Source of the DNA: Bacteroidota bacterium
Lineage (GTDB): Bacteria > Bacteroidota > Bacteroidia > B-17B0 > Aurantibacillaceae
NCBI GenBank assembly: GCA_021155905.1
Contig: JAJNBG010000009.1
Location: 16,284-80,283 of the forward strand
Reading direction: 5' to 3'
Length of the DNA stretch: 64,000 nt
The notes beneath the pieces were generated by a model. The model ran no database searches. It was given only the letters and a program-made list of their open reading frames with translations, and was not told where the DNA came from. Positions within the stretch are counted from its first letter, which is position 1; every line of letters starts with the position of its first letter. This document shows, piece by piece, positions 36,246 to 45,646 of this stretch. The position numbers and the translations under genes were made by a program.

Positions 36246-37890
36246 AATAAAAGCGCTTTTCATTGCCTGTTTTTTCTGCTCTCTTGCAGGCACTCTTCAA
36301 TCACAAACCTTAACAAAATACTGGGTAAGATTTAAAGACAAAAATCTGTCACCTTATTCGGTATCAACGCCAACGGCTTATTTATCGCAGAGGTCGGTTG
36401 ATAGAAGAACGGCTCAGAATATTTCAATTGACCTAACGGATATACCTGTCAACCAAACATACATCAACCAGGTAAACGCAACCGGGGCTCAGGTGTTTCA
36501 ACGTTCTAAATGGATGAATGCAGCTATTGTAGTGGTTACCAATACTGTTCAGCTGAGCGCTATAAATAGCCTGACTTGTGTTTTAAATACCGCACCCGTT
36601 GGAAGGTTCAAGTTATCAGGTCCGGATATTACCATGAAGCCAACCGCTAATTCTTTAAAGACAGCGGGAACTAATTCCGTTGTTGGTTATAAATACGGAC
36701 CTTCATTGACGCAGGTAAGCCAGATTGGTGCCGATTGCATGCACAATAATGGTTTTAGAGGTCAGAATATGGTGATTGCCGTGATTGATGCAGGTTTCGA
36801 CCAGGTAAATATCAACCAGGTGTTTGATTCAATGAGGACTGAGGGTCGGTTATTAGGTACCCGCGATTATGTGCAGGGCAATACTTCTGTTTACGAAGAT
36901 TATCTGCATGGCGCGAATTGTCTCTCGTTAATGGCAGGTAATACGCCAGGACAGTTAATTGGAACTGCGCCAAAAGCAGGATATTGGTTAATACGTTCGG
37001 AAGAAGCGGCGACTGAGAGAATCATCGAAGAATGTAATTGGGTGGTAGCTGCAGAATTTGCCGATAGCGTGGGCGCAGATATTACCACCACTTCTTTAGG
37101 TTATACCACTTTTGATATTTCTTCCCAGAATCACACCTATGCGGATTTAAACGGCAGGACAGCCATCGCATCGATTGCCGCCACCATGGCGGCCCGTAAA
37201 GGAATATTTGTACTGAACGCTGCCGGAAACGAGGGTGGTGGTTCCTGGAATTACGTTGGGGTGCCAGCTGATGCAGATAGTATTTGTACGGTTGGTTCTG
37301 TAAATGGAGGTGGTGTTCATTCCGGATTCAGTTCTGTGGGACCAACTTCAGACGGGCGGATAAAACCGGACCTGAGTTCGATGGGGGAGGGCTCTTACGT
37401 ATGTGCTCCCGGGTTTAGTTTTCAATCCGGTAACGGTACATCTTATGCAACGCCGATATTAGCGGGAGCGGTTGCTTGTTTATGGCAGGCTAATCCAACT
37501 AAAACCAATATGGAGATTTTAAACGCTCTAAAAGCCACTGCTTCAAAATCCTCAACCCCGGATAACAGTTATGGTTGGGGTATTCCAAACATGTGTGCCG
37601 CGCATAATTTAATGAATGGAACAACTTTGGGCCTTACTGAGACAACTAAACCTCATCATTTTAATTTATTTCCTAACCCGGCCAAGACACAGATCTCCTT
37701 TTCATTGAATCAAAAAGTGGAAAGTGTTCAGGTCACAGATGTTCTGGGTAAAATTATAGAAGTTGTTCTGGCAGATAAAGGAAATGGACGCTATTCTCTT
37801 GAATTCAACAATGGAATGGCTTCCGGAGTTTATACTGTTTCCATTAAAACGCCTCAAGGTGCAATTAATAGCAAATTCATTAAGGAATAA
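36232..37890 (+). CDS. S8 (subtilisin-like) serine peptidase with T9SS type A sorting domain
   Basis: VIAVIDAGFD, HGANCLSLMAG, GNGTSYATPILAGAVACLWQ; C-terminal FNLFPNPAKTQISFSL...SGVYTVSIKTPQGAINSKFIKE. Confidence 0.9.
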   Translation: MELNKIKALFIACFFCSLAGTLQSQTLTKYWVRFKDKNLSPYSVSTPTAYLSQRSVDRRTAQNISIDLTDIPVNQTYINQVNATGAQVFQRSKWMNAAIVVVTNTVQLSAINSLTCVLNTAPVGRFKLSGPDITMKPTANSLKTAGTNSVVGYKYGPSLTQVSQIGADCMHNNGFRGQNMVIAVIDAGFDQVNINQVFDSMRTEGRLLGTRDYVQGNTSVYEDYLHGANCLSLMAGNTPGQLIGTAPKAGYWLIRSEEAATERIIEECNWVVAAEFADSVGADITTTSLGYTTFDISSQNHTYADLNGRTAIASIAATMAARKGIFVLNAAGNEGGGSWNYVGVPADADSICTVGSVNGGGVHSGFSSVGPTSDGRIKPDLSSMGEGSYVCAPGFSFQSGNGTSYATPILAGAVACLWQANPTKTNMEILNALKATASKSSTPDNSYGWGIPNMCAAHNLMNGTTLGLTETTKPHHFNLFPNPAKTQISFSLNQKVESVQVTDVLGKIIEVVLADKGNGRYSLEFNNGMASGVYTVSIKTPQGAINSKFIKE

Positions 37891-37912
37891 ATCTCAATAA
37901 ACGTATTTAAAC

Positions 37913-37945
37913 AAAAAACCTCCGTTGAAGAACGGAGGTTTTTTT
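37913..37945. terminator. bidirectional terminator
   Basis: AAAAAACCTCCGTT-gaag-AACGGAGGTTTTTT between convergent genes. Confidence 0.9.
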
Positions 37946-37952
37946 ATGCGAA

Positions 37953-39296
37953 TTAAGCATTAACATAATCCCAGGTTTCCATAAACTTGGTTGTATAGTT
38001 ACCGGCTTTAAAATCTTCGTTCTGCATTAATTTAATGTGAAAAGGAATGGTTGTTTTAACCCCTTCGATTACATATTCACTTAATGCTCTATGCATTTTG
38101 GCAATGGCCTCTTCACGGGTTTGAGCAACAGTGATCAATTTACCGACCATACTGTCATAGTTTGGCGGAATTCTGTATCCACTGTATACATGAGAGTCGA
38201 CACGAATACCATGTCCGCCAGGTGTATGTAAGGTGGTAATGGTTCCCGGAGAGGGTGCAAAGTTTTTGAAAGGATCTTCCGCGTTGATACGACATTCAAT
38301 CGCATGCAATTGAGGGTAATAATTTTTACCTGAAATAGGAACTCCGGCCGCTACTAATATTTGCTCACGGATCAAATCATAATTTATTACCTCTTCGGTG
38401 ATAGGATGCTCTACCTGGATACGCGTATTCATTTCCATAAAATAGAAATTACGGTGCTTATCAACCAGGAATTCCACAGTTCCAACTCCTTCGTAGCCAA
38501 TCGATAAAGCAGCTTTAACAGCAGCATCACCCATCGCTTCACGTAATTCGGGGGTCATAAACGGAGAAGGCGTTTCCTCTACCAGTTTTTGATGACGACG
38601 TTGAACCGAACAATCCCTTTCACTTAAATGGCAAGCCTTTCCATGAGCATCCCCAACGATCTGGATTTCGATATGACGAGGTTCTTCAATGTATTTTTCC
38701 ATATACATGGCACCATTTCCGAAAGCTGCTGAAGCTTCATGCGTAGCACTATCCCAGGCAGCCTGAAAATCTTCTTCTTTCCAGATGATACGCATACCTT
38801 TACCACCGCCACCGGCAGTAGCTTTAATGATCACAGGATATTTAATTCCTTTCGCAAGTTCTTTTCCCTGCTCAGCGCTTTCCAGTAAACCTTCTGACCC
38901 CGGAACACATGGCACACCAGCATTGATCATAGTGGTTTTGGCGTTACTTTTATCTCCCATCTGATTAATCATTTCGGGAGAGGCACCAATAAATTTAATT
39001 TTATTCTGACGGCAGATTTCAGAGAATTTGGCATTTTCACTTAAGAAACCATATCCGGGATGAATCGCATCAGCATTGGTTATTTCTGCGGCAGCAATGA
39101 TGCTGGCCATATTCAGGTAACTGTCTTTGCTCGGTGGAGGCCCAATGCAAACCGCTTCATCGGCAAATTTAACGTGCAATGAGTCTTTATCTGCAGTGGA
39201 GTAAACCGCTACAGTTTTGATCCCCATTTCCTTACAGGTTCTGATAACACGTAGGGCAATCTCGCCTCGATTGGCAATTAATATTTTTTTAAACAT
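37953..39296 (-). CDS. accC: acetyl-CoA carboxylase biotin carboxylase subunit
   Basis: [56 protein letters not shown]. Confidence 0.95.
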   Translation of the reverse strand: MFKKILIANRGEIALRVIRTCKEMGIKTVAVYSTADKDSLHVKFADEAVCIGPPPSKDSYLNMASIIAAAEITNADAIHPGYGFLSENAKFSEICRQNKIKFIGASPEMINQMGDKSNAKTTMINAGVPCVPGSEGLLESAEQGKELAKGIKYPVIIKATAGGGGKGMRIIWKEEDFQAAWDSATHEASAAFGNGAMYMEKYIEEPRHIEIQIVGDAHGKACHLSERDCSVQRRHQKLVEETPSPFMTPELREAMGDAAVKAALSIGYEGVGTVEFLVDKHRNFYFMEMNTRIQVEHPITEEVINYDLIREQILVAAGVPISGKNYYPQLHAIECRINAEDPFKNFAPSPGTITTLHTPGGHGIRVDSHVYSGYRIPPNYDSMVGKLITVAQTREEAIAKMHRALSEYVIEGVKTTIPFHIKLMQNEDFKAGNYTTKFMETWDYVNA

Positions 39297-39307
39297 TTTT
39301 TTAGGTT

Positions 39308-39378
39308 TGAAGTTTAATGTTTCGTGTTTGAGGCTGGGAGCCGGAAACGAGAAAACACTGAACGTTAAATATTAAACT
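39308..39378. repeat. intergenic repeat family D (GTTTAATGTTT type)
   Basis: AGTTTAATGTTTCGTGTTT ... AAACACTGAACGTTAAATATTAAACT, imperfect inverted halves between accB and accC. Confidence 0.55.
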
Positions 39379-39380
39379 GA

Positions 39381-39875
39381 TTAAGAAGGATCTACTAAGA
39401 ATAATGGCTGATCGTATTCTACCGGTGTAGCATCATCCACTAATACTTTAACGATCTTCCCTTTTACTTCACTCTCGATTTCGTTAAATAATTTCATGGC
39501 CTCAATAATACATACCGGTTTTCCTACCGCGATTTCGTCACCTACATTCACGAAAGGAGCTTTGTCCGGTCCTGCAGAGCGGTAAAATGTTCCAATCATT
39601 GGGGACTTAATCGTTAAGTATTTAGAGTCATTTGATGCCGGAGTTGTAGTTGCCGTAGTATTTGTATCTGACACCGGATTTGGATTGGCTACGGGTGCAG
39701 CCATGACCTGTGCAGGTGCTGTAGTAATCTGAGTCGGAGCAGCCTGGTACATCATAGGAGCAGCTTGCTTTCCGGTTTTAATAACGATTTTTATTTCTTT
39801 TGTTTCCAGTTCAACTTCATTTACCCCGCTCTTTGAAACAAATTTAATCAAATCTTGAATTTCAGTTAATTTCAT
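39381..39875 (-). CDS. accB: acetyl-CoA carboxylase biotin carboxyl carrier protein
   Basis: IIEAMKLFNEIESE biotinyl motif, Ala/Pro-rich linker. Confidence 0.95.
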   Translation of the reverse strand: MKLTEIQDLIKFVSKSGVNEVELETKEIKIVIKTGKQAAPMMYQAAPTQITTAPAQVMAAPVANPNPVSDTNTTATTTPASNDSKYLTIKSPMIGTFYRSAGPDKAPFVNVGDEIAVGKPVCIIEAMKLFNEIESEVKGKIVKVLVDDATPVEYDQPLFLVDPS

Positions 39876-40000
39876 TTTTTAGTGTTTTAGTTAGTGGGGA
39901 CAAAAGTATCATTTTTTTACAAAAACTAACTAAAATCATGCGTTTTTGATCAAAAAATGCCTAAATGTTTAAAAAAACATCTAATTATCAACAACATAAA

Positions 40001-40075
40001 ATTGAGATTTAAGAATTAGCATTTAAGAAATGGAAAATCCACTTTAAACTTCAGACTTCTAGCTTCCAAAATCTT
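40001..40075. repeat. intergenic repeat family E (ATTTAAGAATTAGC / CTTCAGACTTCTAGCTTCC type)
   Basis: GAGATTTAAGAATTAGCATTTAAGAAATGG followed by ACTTTAAACTTCAGACTTCTAGCTTCCAAAATC; two sets of short degenerate direct repeats. Confidence 0.5.
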
Positions 40076-40080
40076 ACTTT

Positions 40081-40527
40081 TTATCTAATCCGGTCGGCGT
40101 TTCGCACCATTTGCTCATCTTTTTTAATAAAATGAGAGGCCAGATACGCAAAAATGATACTGATTACCGGAATAAAAGCACCTGCCTGGTAGGTTATAGA
40201 CGATCCTTGTTCAATAATTGTAAAGTCGAGAAGAAAGAAAAGACCGAGTATCATCAAATTAAATAATACAAGAAGATTCGATAATTTAAATTGAAACACC
40301 CGGTTTTTGTATAAAAAGATGGTCGCGATACTTAATATAAGTACGATAATATTTAAAACCATTGGAAAATAAATATTCGAAGTTATTTTACCGGCACTGC
40401 ATCCCGACATTAAACAAATAGGCCAGGAATTTTCAGGAGTGGTCAGTTTCTGAAAAGGTAAAAAGAAAAGGATGATCGCAATTATCGCTACTGCTAAGAG
40501 AAAAAGGGTTTGTTTACGTTGAATCAT
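40081..40527 (-). CDS. DUF4293-like membrane protein
   Basis: MIQRKQTLFLLAVAIIAIILFFLPFQKL and four TM segments. Confidence 0.65.
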   Translation of the reverse strand: MIQRKQTLFLLAVAIIAIILFFLPFQKLTTPENSWPICLMSGCSAGKITSNIYFPMVLNIIVLILSIATIFLYKNRVFQFKLSNLLVLFNLMILGLFFLLDFTIIEQGSSITYQAGAFIPVISIIFAYLASHFIKKDEQMVRNADRIR

Positions 40528-40663
40528 GGGCAAAAATACTATTAAAGTTTTAAATTTCTTCATGTGTTTTCAATAAATGCAACAAAAAACTAAAACTATA
40601 TAAATTACCCGAATGAGGTAATATGAAATTATTATAAATATCCAATTAAGTTACTTTGTGGTT

Positions 40664-40693
40664 TTGAAGTATAATGTAAGTACGTTACATTTG
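40664..40693 (+). promoter_or_regulatory. candidate promoter (TTG-19 nt-TACATTTG) overlapped by an inverted repeat
   Basis: TTG 40664-40666, TACATTTG 40686-40693; AATGTAA-gtacg-TTACATT at 40673-40691. Confidence 0.5.
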
Positions 40694-40698
40694 CAGCT

Positions 40699-42096
40699 AT
40701 GGAAAATAAGTATCAGAATCTGATTGAGCAAACCTTTGACTTCCCGCAGGAATCATTTGAGGTTATTGACGATGAATTGTATTTTAATGATATCCCTTTA
40801 ATGGATATCATTAAACAGTATGGTACTCCTTTGAAAATCACTTATTTACCAAAAATTACTTCACAGATACAAAAGGCAAAACGGATGTTCAATGTGGCAA
40901 TGGCAAAAGCCGATTATAAAGGCAAATACGTGTATTGCTATTGCACCAAAAGTTCCCATTTCAGTTTTGTTTTAGACGAGGTATTGAAGAATGAGGTACA
41001 TATTGAGACGTCCTCTGCCTATGATATCCAAATCATAAGGGAACAAATCAAAAAGAAGAAAATCAGCAAGGATACCTTTATTATATGTAATGGTTATAAA
41101 AAGACTAATTATAAACAGTATATCTCGGATCTGCTAAATGACGGGTACAATGTAATCCCGGTGTTAGACCATCTGGATGAGTTTGAGCATTATAAAAAGA
41201 ATGTAAAAGTTCCAAAATGTCAACTTGGAATCAGGATCAGCACTGAAGAAGAGCCTTCATTCGCCTTTTATTCTTCCCGCCTGGGTGTTCGATACACTGA
41301 TATCATTAGCCTTTATAAAGAAAAGATTCAAAATAATCCAAAATTTGAATTGAAGCTGCTTCACTTTTTCATCAATAACGGGATTAAGGATACTATTTAT
41401 TACTGGACCGAGTTAAACAAGTGCTTAAACATCTATAAAGAACTTAAAAAAATCTGTCCTGCCCTGGATTCGTTAAATATTGGAGGAGGAATGCCTATCC
41501 GAACTTCTCTGAGTTTTGATTATAACTATGAATACATGGTGGAAGAGATCGTTTCGCAGATTAAAACGTTTTGCCGCCAGCATGAAATAGAAGAACCGCA
41601 TATTTTTACGGAATTTGGTTCATTTACAGTGGCAGAAAGCGGAGCCACTCTTTATTCTATCATCGATCAGAAGCAACAAAATGACCGGGAACAATGGTAC
41701 ATGATTGATAGTTCATTTATTACCACGTTACCGGATACATGGGGAATCAACCAGCGTTTTATTTTACTGGCTGTAAATAATTGGGATAAGCAATATGTTC
41801 CTGTAAATCTTGGCGGTTTAACCTGTGATAGCATGGACTATTATAATAGTGAGGCTCATACAAACCAGGTGTTTCTACCTAAAGTCTCCAAAACAGATAA
41901 GCAACCATTATATGTTGGCTTTTTTCATACCGGGGCCTACCAGGAAGCTCTCAGTGGATATGGTGGCACCCAGCATTGTTTAGTTCCTGCACCTAAGCAT
42001 GTATTAATTGATAAGGACGAGGAAGGTAAATTAACGACCAAGCTTTTTGCGAAGGAACAGAGCTATAAATCCATGTTGAAAATTTTAGGATATTAA
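40699..42096 (+). CDS. arginine decarboxylase (Bacteroidota-type, PLP fold III)
   Basis: YYCYCTKSSHF-like YVYCYCTKSSHFSFVLDE, GIRISTEEEPSFAFYSSRLG, LNIGGGMPI, FTEFGSFTVAESG, HCLVPAPKHVLID. Confidence 0.88.
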   Translation: MENKYQNLIEQTFDFPQESFEVIDDELYFNDIPLMDIIKQYGTPLKITYLPKITSQIQKAKRMFNVAMAKADYKGKYVYCYCTKSSHFSFVLDEVLKNEVHIETSSAYDIQIIREQIKKKKISKDTFIICNGYKKTNYKQYISDLLNDGYNVIPVLDHLDEFEHYKKNVKVPKCQLGIRISTEEEPSFAFYSSRLGVRYTDIISLYKEKIQNNPKFELKLLHFFINNGIKDTIYYWTELNKCLNIYKELKKICPALDSLNIGGGMPIRTSLSFDYNYEYMVEEIVSQIKTFCRQHEIEEPHIFTEFGSFTVAESGATLYSIIDQKQQNDREQWYMIDSSFITTLPDTWGINQRFILLAVNNWDKQYVPVNLGGLTCDSMDYYNSEAHTNQVFLPKVSKTDKQPLYVGFFHTGAYQEALSGYGGTQHCLVPAPKHVLIDKDEEGKLTTKLFAKEQSYKSMLKILGY

Positions 42097-42148
42097 GTTT
42101 GTCGGATTAAATCAAATGCTTACCTTTCGATTTCTATAACTTATCCTT

Positions 42149-42835
42149 TTGGTGGCAATTAAACGAATACTTTTATTTTTCTCTTTTGTGTCTCTTTGGA
42201 TCGTATCATCATGCGGTGGTTCGAAAAAAACGGAGAATTCTCTTAGCGAAGGAACCATTGAATACAATGCTGAAGTAGTGGATCAAAGTCACCCGATGGC
42301 AGGTCTTGCTCCCGGGTCGGCGACGGTAAGATTCAAGGATAACCGACTCCAGGTTGAAATGAGTACCATGGGCATTTTTAATACGATCTTCATTAGTGAT
42401 CCGGGTAAAAAAACTCTGACCCAGATGGTGAAGTTTATGGATATAAAGAACGCCTGTATTCAAACTGAGGGTGATCTGGCCCAGGAAAATAAAAATTATG
42501 AGTTAAAATTAGAGGAAACAAAACAAACAAAAAAAATTGCCGGCTATACCTGCAAAAAAGTGAAGGCCAGTTTTGTAGCAGATCCAACGAATACATTTGA
42601 TGTTTATTATACGGATGAGCTGGGCTTAGACAGTATTAATAACATGGGCCCGTATAAGCAAATTAAGGGAATGCTAATGCAATACCGCTTAAAAAAATTG
42701 GGTTTAGAAATGTGTTTCACGGCCACCTGCGTAAAAAAAGATGAAATTAAAGATGATATTTTTGAAGTCCCTGCTTTTTACAAAATAGTAAACCGTGAGG
42801 AAATGGAAAAATTATTTGAAGACATTCAGAAATAA
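42149..42835 (+). CDS. hypothetical lipoprotein (DUF4412/GLPGLI-like)
   Basis: Lipobox SLWIVSSC; GTIEYNAEV ... KIAGYTCKKVKASF. Start TTG/GTG or ATT 42158. Confidence 0.6.
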   Translation: MVAIKRILLFFSFVSLWIVSSCGGSKKTENSLSEGTIEYNAEVVDQSHPMAGLAPGSATVRFKDNRLQVEMSTMGIFNTIFISDPGKKTLTQMVKFMDIKNACIQTEGDLAQENKNYELKLEETKQTKKIAGYTCKKVKASFVADPTNTFDVYYTDELGLDSINNMGPYKQIKGMLMQYRLKKLGLEMCFTATCVKKDEIKDDIFEVPAFYKIVNREEMEKLFEDIQK

Positions 42836-42977
42836 TTCTTTCCCAACGCATCAATAGTTTCTTCTCATCAATAAAATTTACCATTTACCATATTTTCACA
42901 TTCCAAATCTACAAAAATTGTAAATTGGCATATCAATTGAAAAGTCAAAATCCGAATTTTAAAAAATAAAACAAAAA

Positions 42978-43658
42978 ATGAAAAAATTATTTTCTACCCT
43001 GGCTGTTGTTGCATTATCAGCGTTATCCTTAAATGCACAGATTAAAGAAGGTTCCATTACTTATGATATGAAAATGGAGGGCTTACCACCTGAGCAGGCC
43101 GCCATGATGGGAGACATGGAGTTGAAAACAACTTTTAAAAATGAAAAGGCTTTATCTGAAATGTCGTCAATGATGTTTAGTAGTCAAACCAGCATTGATG
43201 AAAAAGGAATGACCATGCTCATGGAGCAAATGGGGAATAAAATTGCCATAAAGCAAACCAAAGAGGAAATGGAAAAAGAAGCTGCTAAAGTTAAAGACAA
43301 GCCCGCTGATCCTAAAATTGAATATACCAATGAAACAAAAACCGTTGCAGGTTATGAATGCAAAAAAGCAATCATCACTATGGTAGGAAAAGATAAAAAG
43401 GAAGAGAAAATGGAAGTATGGTATAGCGATAAATTTGAAAATCCGAATAAAGAAGGAAAAGGTCGTGGACAAGGATTTATGAAAGGCTTCAAAGGTTTGC
43501 CTTTTGAGTTTTCGAATGCACAGGGAGGTATGAAGTTTACAATGATTGCAAAGGCCGTTTCTACCGATCCGGTTGATGATTCTAAATTTAACTTATCGAC
43601 TGAAGGTTATAAGATAATGACCATGGACGAATTGAAAGCAATGCAGGGCGGAAAATAA
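42978..43658 (+). CDS. secreted DUF4412/GLPGLI-like protein
   Basis: GSITYDMKMEG ... TVAGYECKKAIITM ... EVWYSDK; same layout as the preceding ORF. Confidence 0.65.
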   Translation: MKKLFSTLAVVALSALSLNAQIKEGSITYDMKMEGLPPEQAAMMGDMELKTTFKNEKALSEMSSMMFSSQTSIDEKGMTMLMEQMGNKIAIKQTKEEMEKEAAKVKDKPADPKIEYTNETKTVAGYECKKAIITMVGKDKKEEKMEVWYSDKFENPNKEGKGRGQGFMKGFKGLPFEFSNAQGGMKFTMIAKAVSTDPVDDSKFNLSTEGYKIMTMDELKAMQGGK

Positions 43659-43676
43659 CTATTGAAATATTTTATT

Positions 43677-43706
43677 AAAAAAGCCCGGGAAAACCCGGGC
43701 TTTTTT
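43677..43706. terminator. bidirectional terminator
   Basis: AAAAAGCCCGGG-aaaa-CCCGGGCTTTTTT between convergent genes. Confidence 0.9.
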
Positions 43707-43722
43707 GTTTCAGTGTATTAGC

Positions 43723-45348
43723 CTATGGTTTTGGTAAGGAAAAATAAAAAGCGGCACCTCCATCGACTTTCCCTTCTGCCCAAACTCTTCCACCGTGCCG
43801 GGAAATAATTTTACTGATGATCGCTAATCCGATACCGGTTCCCTCAAATTCTTCCTGGCCATGAAGTCTTTGAAATACTTTAAATAATTTATCATAGTAA
43901 AGCATGTTAAAACCAACGCCATTATCTTTTACATAATAAACATTTTCTGAATCTTCACTGAAAGAGCCGATTTCAATAACCGGATGATCTTTCTTTCTTG
44001 AAAATTTTATGGCGTTTGAAATAAGGTTAACAAATACCTGTCTTAACAATGCACTGTCACCAAATCCTGGCAGTAAGTCATGAATAACTATTTTTCTGGA
44101 ACCATTTTCAATCTTTTTATTGCTGAGGCCCGTGTCTGAAAAATCAAGAAGCACTGAATCGACAAGGTCTTTGATTTCAATCGGTGTTTTTTGTATTTCG
44201 CCTTTACCCAGACGCGAAAACGATAGCAAGTCGTCTATCAGTTGTCCCATTCTTAAGGTTTCTTTTTTAATCAGGAGCATTAAGCTCTTTCCATCATCAT
44301 TGATATTATCTCCATGATTTTTTTCCAGGATATAAGTATATCCGCTAATGGTTCGTAGGGGTGCTCTTAGATCATGAGACACTGAATAGCTGAAAGATTC
44401 TAACTCTGAATTTACCTTTTCAAGATCAAGCAATAACTTACTTTTTTGTTCCTCCGCCTCCAATCGTTTTGAAATATCATATACGACGGAGATCATGCAG
44501 GGTTTTCCATTTATAACAATAGGGTCTAATGAAAAGATGGCAGTCCCTTTTTCTCCGGTTTTTTTAGTAAAAGTAAATTCATAGTTATCGAGGGTACCAT
44601 GTTTTATAAACGTATCTTTTATAATTTCGTGATCATCATAAGTCATGTAGCCAATCTCGAGGGCAGATTTGCCAATGATGTCCTCGTACTGATAGCCTAT
44701 CATTTTTAAATAGGTCTTATTGATATCTATGATTTGAAAATTTTCGGCACTAAATAAGCAGATGCCGGAAGGACTCAATTGAAACACTTTACGAAATCTT
44801 TCTTCACTTTCCTTAAGCTGAACTTCTGTTAAATTCGCCGCTTTAAGGAAGAGAAAAAATAGAATATTGAATAGAATCATAGCCCCAAAAAAATTCGCGA
44901 GTGTAATGAATGGATAGGGTGAAGGGATGAGTTTAAATGCCTGAAGTATCACTACAACGACGAAACCTGAAAGAAGTGCCAGCATCCAGAACACTCCTTG
45001 TTTTCCTTTTGAAAGAAACAGAGCAAAGGGAAGATAGGTGAAGGCCCATATAATACCGGTCTTCTCCCATCCGCCTGTTGCAAATAGCGATATAACAATA
45101 CAGGTGCCGGTAGCAAGACTAATGTTGGTCGCTCTCTTAAAATTGTCTGTTTTTTTTAAAACAGCATAGTTGACTAAAAAACTGATCAAGCCGGCAAGAT
45201 GTACAGCTTGCAAAAAAATGCCACCGATCACAAAGTAAAACAGAAGAAAAAACGTAATGCAATAAAGAACTGCAATTAATGTATAGGCATTGACAATAGC
45301 AATATTTGGATCATTGATCTGGTTATTATTGGTCAATGGCTTGCTCAT
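43723..45348 (-). CDS. membrane PAS-domain sensor histidine kinase
   Basis: Several N-terminal TM helices, PAS (EERFRKVFQLSPSGICLFSAENFQIIDIN), SVSHDLRAPLRTISGY, VKDNGVGFNM, GTGIGLAIISKIISRHGG. Confidence 0.92.
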   Translation of the reverse strand: MSKPLTNNNQINDPNIAIVNAYTLIAVLYCITFFLLFYFVIGGIFLQAVHLAGLISFLVNYAVLKKTDNFKRATNISLATGTCIVISLFATGGWEKTGIIWAFTYLPFALFLSKGKQGVFWMLALLSGFVVVVILQAFKLIPSPYPFITLANFFGAMILFNILFFLFLKAANLTEVQLKESEERFRKVFQLSPSGICLFSAENFQIIDINKTYLKMIGYQYEDIIGKSALEIGYMTYDDHEIIKDTFIKHGTLDNYEFTFTKKTGEKGTAIFSLDPIVINGKPCMISVVYDISKRLEAEEQKSKLLLDLEKVNSELESFSYSVSHDLRAPLRTISGYTYILEKNHGDNINDDGKSLMLLIKKETLRMGQLIDDLLSFSRLGKGEIQKTPIEIKDLVDSVLLDFSDTGLSNKKIENGSRKIVIHDLLPGFGDSALLRQVFVNLISNAIKFSRKKDHPVIEIGSFSEDSENVYYVKDNGVGFNMLYYDKLFKVFQRLHGQEEFEGTGIGLAIISKIISRHGGRVWAEGKVDGGAAFYFSLPKP

Positions 45349-45646
45349 ATTTAAGAAATGTATATGGTGATTTGGAGATTTTTTTAAATAAGTTAGAACA
45401 TGTTCGGAGAGTACTGAATTTCTTTTTTTTGAAATGAGAAAATTTCGGAGAAAGAGGACGTATTAAAAAGCCAATACTTATGCGGTTGCAAGTTATTTAG
45501 AATCTTACATTATCAATGTTTAATTCGGTAGAGAAGTGTTTTGAGTAGATAAAGCCTTGTTTTTTTGAGGTTGCAGAAATCGTAATGTTTCAGATTTTTT
45601 GGAGATAAAGCGGACCATTCATCTACAAAACCAAAAGTATAAAAAT

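Noticed and set aside
43723-45348. Histidine kinase as part of a novel signalling locus
   Set aside because: Ordinary membrane-PAS-HisKA-HATPase architecture with no adjacent response regulator; orphan kinases of this type are common in Bacteroidota.
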